A stretch of DNA of 11,957 nt from Chloroflexota bacterium (GTDB lineage Bacteria; Chloroflexota; Dehalococcoidia; Dehalococcoidales; Fen-1064). A program made the position numbers and the translations under genes. The notes under the pieces are model-generated. The model had not been told where the DNA came from, did not search any database, and was given only the letters and a program-made list of their open reading frames with translations. The DNA lies in NCBI GenBank assembly GCA_026389745.1, contig JAPLHG010000017.1:1-11957 (forward strand), written 5' to 3'. This document shows positions 6,827 through 11,957 of this stretch, piece after piece. Every line of letters starts with the position of its first letter. Positions within the stretch are counted from its first letter, which is position 1.

Positions 6827-7822
6827 GTGTCTTTAAGTTTATTGTTTATAATCATAATCATCATAATTGCGCTGATTTTCGATTTTACTAACGGCATGCA
6901 TGACGCCGCAAATTCTGTCTCCACCATTGTCTCTACCAGGGTTTTATCACCAAGACAGGCTGTCCTCTGGGCAGCCTTTTTTAATTTTGTAGCCTTTCTT
7001 ATTTTTGGGACAACAGTTGCTAAAACAATCGGTAATGGCATGATTAATATCAATACTGTGACGCCAACAGTAATTTTTGCAGGGCTCATTGGTGCTATAT
7101 GTTGGAATATGATTACCTGGTATTTTGGTTTGCCCAGCAGTTCTTCTCATGCCCTAATTGGCGGATATGCTGGAGCCGCTATTGCTAATGGCGGTTTTGG
7201 GGTGATTATTGCCAGCGGTTGGTACAAAACGCTGATATTTATTGCATTAGCGCCTATCATTGCGATGATTGTGGGCTATATATTGAGAATTATTGTATCG
7301 TGGCTTCTGCGTAATCAAAGTTTGACTTCTGTTAATAAGTGGTCCCGGGTTCTGCAGATATTCTCTGCGGCTGCCTATAGTCTGGGACATGGCAGCAATG
7401 ATGCGCAAAAAACGATGGGTATTATAGCCAGTCTTCTTTTCGCCGGTGGGTTGGTTCGTGAATTTACAGTACCTTTGTGGGTTGTTCTCAGTGCCCATGC
7501 CGCTATTGCTTTAGGCACAATTACCGGCGGTTGGCGTATTATCAAGACAATGGGGCAGAAAATTACCAGATTAACGCCGGTAGATGGTTTTTGTGCTGAG
7601 ACAGCTGCCGCCTCCAGTATTTTCCTGTCAACTCACTTTGGTATTCCAGTCAGTACCACTCATGTTATCACTGGAGCTATATTGGGAGTGGGTTCTGTGA
7701 ATCGATTGTCTGCTGTGCGCTGGGGTGTGACCTTTAATATTGTTTTAGCCTGGCTAGTTACTATCCCGGCATCCGGCATCATTGCTAGCATTGTTTTTTC
7801 GGCCACTAAGCTCGTTTCATGA
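6827..7822 (+). CDS. PiT-family inorganic phosphate transporter
   Basis: This 331-residue membrane protein shows the duplicated PiT architecture. Repeat one has DFTNGMHDAANS (about 19-30) and FGLPSSSSHALIGG (about 100-113). Repeat two has SLGHGSNDAQKTMG (about 185-198), GGWRIIKTMG and GIPVSTTHVITGA. About ten hydrophobic segments can be counted, starting with a run of seven isoleucines. It should move phosphate (possibly as metal-phosphate) inward with a cation. The length is on the short side but complete for bacterial PiT. GTG start with GGAGA (6815-6819) seven bases upstream. It is paired with the DUF47 gene upstream and is followed 21-42 bases downstream by a decayed paralogue, so this copy is the only functional one in view. 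Confidence 0.94.
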   Translation: MSLSLLFIIIIIIIALIFDFTNGMHDAANSVSTIVSTRVLSPRQAVLWAAFFNFVAFLIFGTTVAKTIGNGMININTVTPTVIFAGLIGAICWNMITWYFGLPSSSSHALIGGYAGAAIANGGFGVIIASGWYKTLIFIALAPIIAMIVGYILRIIVSWLLRNQSLTSVNKWSRVLQIFSAAAYSLGHGSNDAQKTMGIIASLLFAGGLVREFTVPLWVVLSAHAAIALGTITGGWRIIKTMGQKITRLTPVDGFCAETAAASSIFLSTHFGIPVSTTHVITGAILGVGSVNRLSAVRWGVTFNIVLAWLVTIPASGIIASIVFSATKLVS

Positions 7823-7864
7823 TTCATATTGTAATCATATTTTGTGAGAGAATATGAATGGGAA

Positions 7865-8746
7865 ATGGCTATATCTCTCGTAATAGTGCTCTTTTTAGCC
7901 CTGGCGGCTGAATTTACCAATGGTGTCACCGATGCCGCTAATGCCATCGCTACTGTTGTTCCCACTCGTGTTTTATCCCCCAGCCCAAGCTGTGTTAATG
8001 GCTGGTGCCCTAAACCCTGTCGGAGTGTTAGTAACGGGCACGGCGGTAGCCACCACAATTGGTACAGTGATTGTTAAACCGGAAGCGATTGGGTTGCACA
8101 CCGTTGTGGCGGCTCTTATCACTATTGTTATGGGATGGGTGGCAGAAGGTTCTTATCGGTCTGGGGATATCCACAATCGCCGGATTTATTATTGGGTATA
8201 TAGTGGTGTTCTCAATCTATTGGATTTTCCACTTGGCATCTAACTCCAGTGTCAGAACGGTTTTTGGTCGTTTGCAAATACTTTCTGCGGCTTTTATGGC
8301 GTTTAGCCATGGTAGTAATGACGGTCAGAAGTTTATGGGTGTCTTTGCTATGGCTCTCTACATTGGGGGCATATTACCTACTTTCTCTGTGCTATGGTGG
8401 GTAGCAATACTATGCGGAGTAGTTATGGGGATAGGCACCAGCGTTGGGCGGCTGGCGTATCATTAAGACGATGGGTTTTGGACTGACACGGCTTGAACCG
8501 GTGCAGGGCTTTGCGGCGGAAACTTCTGCCAGTGTTGCCGTTCTGGTGGCATCGTCAATGGGAATACCATTGAGCGTTACTCACTCCATCAACGCTACTA
8601 TTTTAGGTGTTGGTGCAACAAAACGCTTGTCAGCAGTCAGATGGGGAACAACCGGGCAGATTGTGATGACATGGTTGATTACCTTCCCTGTTTGTTTTGT
8701 GCTTGGCTACCTGCTCACCCTGTTGCTTAAACCGATTATGGTATAA
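7865..8746 (+). pseudogene. Decayed second PiT-family phosphate transporter
   Basis: Four frame segments together read as one PiT protein. Segment one (to about 7981) has EFTNGVTDAANAIATVV and VLSP. Segment two (7986-8129) has QAVLMAGALNPVGVLVTG and ends ALITIV. Segment three (8140-8448) has GWQKVLIGLGIST and AFSHGSNDGQKFMGV. Segment four (from 8450) has GGWRIIKTMG and GIPLSVTHSINATILGVG. Breaks one and three look like single-base insertions, in CCCCC 7977-7981 or just after, and at GGGC 8446-8449. At the second break about 37 codons are missing compared with the upstream paralogue, including the whole GLPxSxSH motif of repeat one. The remaining 294 codons plus 37 would equal the 331 of the intact copy. 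Start may be ATG 7865 or GTG 7844. The missing motif makes function unlikely even if the frameshifts were artefacts. Confidence 0.93.
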
Positions 8747-8772
8747 AATTATTCAGATTAGTGCTTGCCCTC

Positions 8773-8801
8773 TTGTTTTCAAACAACTTTGCTAATATAA
8801 T
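8773..8801 (+). promoter_or_regulatory. Predicted sigma70-type promoter for the 72-residue protein gene
   Basis: TTGTTT (8773-8778) and a perfect TATAAT (8796-8801) are 17 bases apart. The predicted start near 8808 gives a leader of about 29 bases that contains the ribosome binding site at 8823-8829. Confidence 0.65.
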
Positions 8802-8836
8802 AGAGTAAACCTGATAACAATAAGGAGGTAGTTTTC

Positions 8837-9055
8837 ATGGGTTCGGCAATTGAATATCAAAAACAGATGACCGAGATTGTCTATATCAATTTGCCAGGTC
8901 CAACTGAGCCATCACCTGGTATGAGTGGTGGAGAGTTGCTTCATGGCTTCTTGGCAGAGCTTTACCTTGGGGCAAAACCAGAGGTAAAGGAATACATCAA
9001 TGACCTGTGTATGAAGTGGAATGTCCACTACCGCAGAATGAGTGGTAGTAGCTAG
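8837..9055 (+). CDS. Small protein of unknown function (72 residues)
   Basis: I do not recognise this protein. It is soluble by appearance, with no signal peptide, membrane segment or metal-binding cysteine pair (a single Cys). The N-terminal half contains IVYINLPGPTEPSPGMSGG, rich in Pro and Gly; the C-terminal half looks helical and ends with a basic, aromatic segment (KWNVHYRRMSGSS). Expression is well supported: AGGAGGT (8823-8829) lies seven bases before ATG 8837 and a near-consensus promoter stands directly upstream. It is therefore probably real and transcribed alone, independent of the decayed transporter before it. No function is proposed. Confidence 0.75.
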   Translation: MGSAIEYQKQMTEIVYINLPGPTEPSPGMSGGELLHGFLAELYLGAKPEVKEYINDLCMKWNVHYRRMSGSS

Positions 9056-9252
9056 TTCTCTTCAATTTTGCCAGTTAAAGGGATTGATATTCTGAGAGGT
9101 TAGGGTTTCCTCTTTGTCCTTGCGATATTAAATGCTACGGTATTTGATTCGGTCCGGTTTGGTATTGGGTAAAGAGGGGTAACTCCTGACCTTTTGGTTT
9201 TCTATAATTTCTTTCTTCATCAGACCTCTTCATCCTGCATTTGTCTTGGCAC

Positions 9253-9281
9253 TTTTGCTTATTTTTTAATTATGTTAAAAT
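9253..9281 (+). promoter_or_regulatory. Possible promoter of the recombinase operon (overlaps a dif-like half-site)
   Basis: TAAAAT (9276-9281) is a fair -10 element with TTTTGC 17 bases upstream (9253-9258), or TTGCTT (9255-9260) at 15 bases. The surrounding AT-rich stretch lies about 50 bases before the recombinase start. The -35 match is weak. Confidence 0.35.
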
Positions 9282-9329
9282 AAAGGCGGGTGCGGAAGAT
9301 TACATAAGTATTCTCAGGGGGTGAGGAAG

Positions 9330-10241
9330 ATGGTTAGAGAGGATATAAAGAAGTTTCTGACTTACCTGAGGGCAGAGAAGGGTTTAGCGGATAATACTCT
9401 CTTTGCTTACCAGAATGACCTTGCTCAGCTGGCTAATTTCGTGGAGGAAGAGGCCAATAAAGAAGGAGCTATTCCTTCCTGGACATGGTTTAGCCGGCAG
9501 GCGCTGATGCGCTACCTACTTAGTCTGCGCGAGAAGAGATATGCCGCCACGACCAGAGCGCGTAAACTTGCCACCGCCAGATCATTCTTCAAGTTTCTGG
9601 TGGCTGAGGGAATTATCAAAGAAGACCCCACGCAAAATATGGAATCGCTGAATGTGGGGAGGTCATTACCCAAGCCTATTTCTATTAATCAAGTTCGTGC
9701 TTTATTGGAACAGCCTGCAAAATCAACCACACCGGAAGCCAAAAGGGATTCGGCAATGTTGCAGTTATTGTATGCCTCTGGTATGCGGGTTAGTGAACTG
9801 ATGTCTTTAAACGTCGAAGATGTGAATACCGTGGATGGAGATGTGCGTTGCTTTGGTAAGGGTCGTAAGGAGCGTATTATCCCAATTCATAAACAAGCGG
9901 CGGCCGCAGTCGAGGAATATGTTAGGGATGCACGTCCTCATCTGGCACATAATAAGGAAGAAAAAGCTCTGTTTTTGAACCGCCGGGGTGGTAGATTGAC
10001 CAGACAGGGTTTCTGGCAGATACTCAAGCAATATGCCAAGCAGGCGGGGCTGACAGTTCCCGTTACCCCCCACACTCTGAGGCATAGCTTCGCTACCCAT
10101 ATGTTGAGTGGCGGGGCTGATTTGAGGGCAGTGCAGGAGTTACTGGGACACGCTAATATTTCTACGACACAAGTATATACTCATCTTACGACCGAGCATA
10201 TCCGCCGTACCTACGAAAAAGCACATCCAAGGGCTAAATAA
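9330..10241 (+). CDS. XerC/XerD-type tyrosine recombinase
   Basis: The 303-residue product has the usual Xer length and two domains. The N-terminal SAM-like core-binding domain holds FLTYLRAEKGLADNTLFAYQ, and the C-terminal domain is catalytic. All expected active-site residues are present: Arg153 (SGMRVSEL), Lys177 (GKGRKER), His248 and Arg251 (HTLRHSFATH), His274 (LLGHANI) and the nucleophile Tyr283 (VYTH). It would resolve chromosome dimers at a dif site; no integrated element or attachment repeat is seen around it, so a housekeeping role is more likely than a mobile one. The frame is open from GTG 9321, but ATG 9330 is preferred because AGGGGGTGAGGA lies just upstream of it. XerC versus XerD cannot be told from the sequence alone. 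Confidence 0.92.
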   Translation: MVREDIKKFLTYLRAEKGLADNTLFAYQNDLAQLANFVEEEANKEGAIPSWTWFSRQALMRYLLSLREKRYAATTRARKLATARSFFKFLVAEGIIKEDPTQNMESLNVGRSLPKPISINQVRALLEQPAKSTTPEAKRDSAMLQLLYASGMRVSELMSLNVEDVNTVDGDVRCFGKGRKERIIPIHKQAAAAVEEYVRDARPHLAHNKEEKALFLNRRGGRLTRQGFWQILKQYAKQAGLTVPVTPHTLRHSFATHMLSGGADLRAVQELLGHANISTTQVYTHLTTEHIRRTYEKAHPRAK

Positions 10242-10263
10242 TTTTAGAAAGAGAGAGCTGTAA

Positions 10264-10554
10264 ATGCCAGGTAAATCAAAACATAAGAAATTCAGACAAT
10301 CGTCAGGCAAGAAGGCTAATGTTTTGCAGACATCAATGACAACAACCGCAGCCCAACCGGCAACTGCCGGTGCTTTGTCGGTGAGTAAGCCATTCTCCGC
10401 ATCGGCAAAAACTGCTCCACCGGCAGGTAAACAGTCTGGTGCTCAGTATACTGCAGACCAGTTTAAGTATGTTGGCACGGAACTTAAGGTGGCGGGAATT
10501 CTGTCTGGCATCATCTTAACCATTATCATCATCTTGTATTTCGTGCTTCACTAA
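10264..10554 (+). CDS. Small tail-anchored membrane protein of unknown function
   Basis: This 96-residue protein has three regions. The first 20 residues are very basic (PGKSKHKKFRQSSGKK). Residues 21-60 are a low-complexity, Ala/Thr/Ser/Pro-rich linker. After a short YTADQFKYVGTELK segment, the last 25 residues form one membrane helix (VAGILSGIILTIIIILYFVL) ending in His. It should therefore sit in the membrane with a basic, probably disordered cytoplasmic domain. ATG 10264 has GAGAGAG about six bases upstream. It lies 22 bases after the recombinase gene and 12 bases before the methyltransferase gene, so all three are probably co-transcribed. I do not recognise a family; no function is proposed. 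Confidence 0.7.
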   Translation: MPGKSKHKKFRQSSGKKANVLQTSMTTTAAQPATAGALSVSKPFSASAKTAPPAGKQSGAQYTADQFKYVGTELKVAGILSGIILTIIIILYFVLH

Positions 10555-10566
10555 CAATTTCTGGCG

Positions 10567-11232
10567 GTGAATCTCATTATGGAATTTGAGATGGCCAGAG
10601 CTAGGTTGATTAACCAGCTTGCGACAGAAATTAAGGACAAGCGGGTTCTGTCGGCAATGGCTAGAGTGCCTAGGGAACTTTTTATCCCTCAGGAGTTTAC
10701 CCATCTGGCTTACGAAGATAGACCATTGCCAATCGGCTTAGACCAAACAATTTCACAGCCCTATATCGTTGCCCTGATGACGGAGAAACTGGAGCTTACT
10801 GGCAACGAAAAGGTGCTGGAGTTAGGCACGGGTAGCGGCTATCAAACAGCAATCTTAGCAGAGCTGGCACATCTGGTAGTTACCACAGAGCGTTTTTCTG
10901 CACTCATTGGAAAAGCCAGAGTGGTACTAGGGAAATTAGGCTATGAAAATATTGAAATGCATCTATCGGAAAGCACTCTAGGTTGGAAGAGTAACGCTCC
11001 CTACGATGCTATTATTGCCACTGCCGGGGCTCCAAGAATTCCGGAAGAGCTGATAGCTCAACTAGCTATCGGTGGGCGAATGGTAATTCCCGTTGGCTCA
11101 CGTTATAATCAGGAGTTGTGTAAAATTATCAGGCATAAGCAGGGCAACAAAGTAGTAAAGCTCGGAGCTTGCCGTTTTGTCTCTTTGATTGGTAATGGCG
11201 CTTGGGAAGAAGAACAAGAGAGCGAAAGGTAG
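10567..11232 (+). CDS. pcm: Protein-L-isoaspartate O-methyltransferase
   Basis: The 221-residue product matches the PCMT family. RVPRELFIP and AYEDRPLPIG lead into the conserved TISQPYIVALMTE (Ser63). SAM-binding motif I is VLELGTGSGYQTAILAEL (about 83-100), and motif II/III is PYDAIIATAGAPRIPEELIAQL followed by GGRMVIPVG. It methylates isoaspartyl residues in damaged proteins so that they can be repaired. GTG 10567 is the longest start, but ATG 10579 has GGTGA (10566-10570) eight bases upstream and is an equally good candidate; ATG 10591 is a third. The C-terminal tail (EEEQESER) is very acidic. The nitroreductase pseudogene starts ten bases after the stop. Confidence 0.94.
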   Translation: MNLIMEFEMARARLINQLATEIKDKRVLSAMARVPRELFIPQEFTHLAYEDRPLPIGLDQTISQPYIVALMTEKLELTGNEKVLELGTGSGYQTAILAELAHLVVTTERFSALIGKARVVLGKLGYENIEMHLSESTLGWKSNAPYDAIIATAGAPRIPEELIAQLAIGGRMVIPVGSRYNQELCKIIRHKQGNKVVKLGACRFVSLIGNGAWEEEQESER

Positions 11233-11242
11233 GAGAGGCGGA

Positions 11243-11792
11243 ATGGACGTTCTAGAAGCTATCAAAACGAGAAGAAGCATCCGCAGATACAAGACGACTC
11301 TCGTAGATGATAAGGTTCTGGAACAGGTACCGGGAGCGGCTCGCCGGTCGCCTTCTTGGGCTAATACCCAGTGTTGGCGATTCATTGTGGTATGCAATGA
11401 TACTCTTAAAACTGAACTCGCTAGTACCCTGAGCACGAATAATCCTTCCACCAACGCCATCGAAATTGTCCCTATTGTTATTGTTGCCTGTGCCGAAGTT
11501 AGGAAAGCGGGTTTCTATCATGGAGGACCGTCCACTACTTTAGGGGATTGGTTTATGTTTGACATCGGGCTGGCAATGGAGAATACGGCGCTTGCCGCTC
11601 ATGTTTCGGGGCTGGGGGGTTGTGCGTATTGGCAATTTTGACCATAAGAAAGTAGAGAGTATTCTGGGTGTGCCGGAAGGTTTCTGCGTGGTCGAGATGA
11701 CCCCACTGGGTTATCCCGATGGTTAAACCAAAACACCACTAAGAAAAGAACTTGCCGAAATTGTCTTTAGGGAAAAGTTTGAGGTGAAATAA
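11243..11792 (+). pseudogene. Nitroreductase-family flavoprotein, broken by one frameshift and one stop
   Basis: From ATG 11243 (GGAG seven bases upstream) the frame reads as a nitroreductase: MDVLEAIKTRRSIRRY with the FMN-contacting RRSIRRY, PSWANTQCWRF, and [19 protein letters not shown]. After GGCA it goes out of frame and stops at 11639-11641. One base later, from ATT 11628, the next frame continues the family ([19 protein letters not shown], then [12 protein letters not shown]). A TAA at 11724-11726 interrupts it, where a CAA is plausible, and RKELAEIVFREKF follows to TAA 11790-11792. The extra base is about T11627. Full reconstructed length is about 182 residues, normal for the family. 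Intact members use FMN and NAD(P)H; this copy would yield only a 132-residue truncated product. Confidence 0.88.
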
Positions 11793-11957
11793 GAAACGAT
11801 TACGGTGATAATTTCCCTGTATTTGTGATATATTGATTTCGTACTTGCGGATAAATCTTTGGCCGGTAGATATTCACCGCTTCTGTCTAACAGAATTAGT
11901 TCTGGGTTGCCGTATTTTTCTACGGCGATTATAATGGGTTAAAGTTGCTAGAGATAA
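11793..11957. other. Window end without a convincing gene; two perfect short hairpins
   Basis: Two small perfect hairpins lie close together: TTCTGT-CTA-ACAGAA (11881-11895) and GCCGTA-TTTTTC-TACGGC (11909-11926). Neither is followed by a T-tract on either strand, so they do not look like standard terminators. On the minus strand a frame running from about 11942 to 11723 has protein-like composition but no start in view (see findings). Confidence 0.4.

Noticed and set aside
6625..7089. 154-codon open frame on the minus strand opposite the PiT gene
   Set aside because: Most of it is the antisense of the well-supported transporter gene and it has no family motif.
7970..7990. Programmed ribosomal frameshift at the CCCCC run of the second PiT gene
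   Set aside because: Two further frame breaks and the loss of a conserved motif make ordinary decay a simpler explanation than recoding.
9094..9117. Hairpin GAGAGG/CCTCTT followed by a few T as a terminator of the 72-residue gene
   Set aside because: The five- to six-pair stem has a nine-base loop and the T-run is broken; too weak to annotate.
9321..9329. GTG 9321 as recombinase start
   Set aside because: The G-rich stretch touches the codon directly with no spacing, while ATG 9330 is well placed after GGGGGTGAGGA.

Overview
The window looks like a chromosomal stretch from an anaerobic bacterium of moderate GC content. The mix of genes would suit the Chloroflexota, perhaps a Dehalococcoidia-like lineage. 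That placement is a guess from gene content and style, not from a marker gene. Of the thirteen complete genes and pseudogenes with a readable start, about half appear to begin with GTG or TTG. In several cases a good Shine-Dalgarno sequence supports the non-ATG choice. No rRNA, tRNA, CRISPR array, insertion sequence or phage module is visible.

Layout. (1) Positions 1-3393 hold the end of a [NiFe]-hydrogenase maturation operon, in the order hypF (last codons only), hypC, hypD, hypE, hypA, hypB. It is tightly packed: hypD/hypE overlap by 14 bases, hypE/hypA abut, and hypA/hypB overlap by one base. HypF, E, C and D make the Fe(CN)2CO centre; HypA and HypB deliver nickel. No hydrogenase structural gene is in view. 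(2) Positions 3485-5852 hold a divergent pair: a membrane PAP2-type phosphatase on the minus strand and a B12-binding radical SAM enzyme on the plus strand. The 235-base gap between them carries a plausible sigma70-type promoter for each. (3) Positions 5944-8746 are a phosphate-uptake block: a DUF47 (PhoU-like) accessory protein, an intact PiT-family transporter, and a second PiT gene directly behind it that is a clear pseudogene. (4) Positions 8837-9055 encode a 72-residue protein of unknown function with its own near-canonical promoter and a strong ribosome binding site. (5) Positions 9330-11792 run xer-type tyrosine recombinase, a small tail-anchored membrane protein, protein-L-isoaspartate methyltransferase, and a nitroreductase pseudogene, all on the plus strand and closely spaced. 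(6) The last 165 bases hold no convincing gene, only two short perfect hairpins and a possible minus-strand coding remnant.

The genes are mostly recognisable families. I see no clearly new multi-gene system. The most informative observations are the two decaying genes (the tandem PiT copy, which has lost about 37 codons and has three frame breaks, and the nitroreductase with one frameshift and one stop), the radical SAM/PAP2 pair whose substrates are unknown, two unrecognised small proteins, and a weak dif-like half-site upstream of the recombinase gene.
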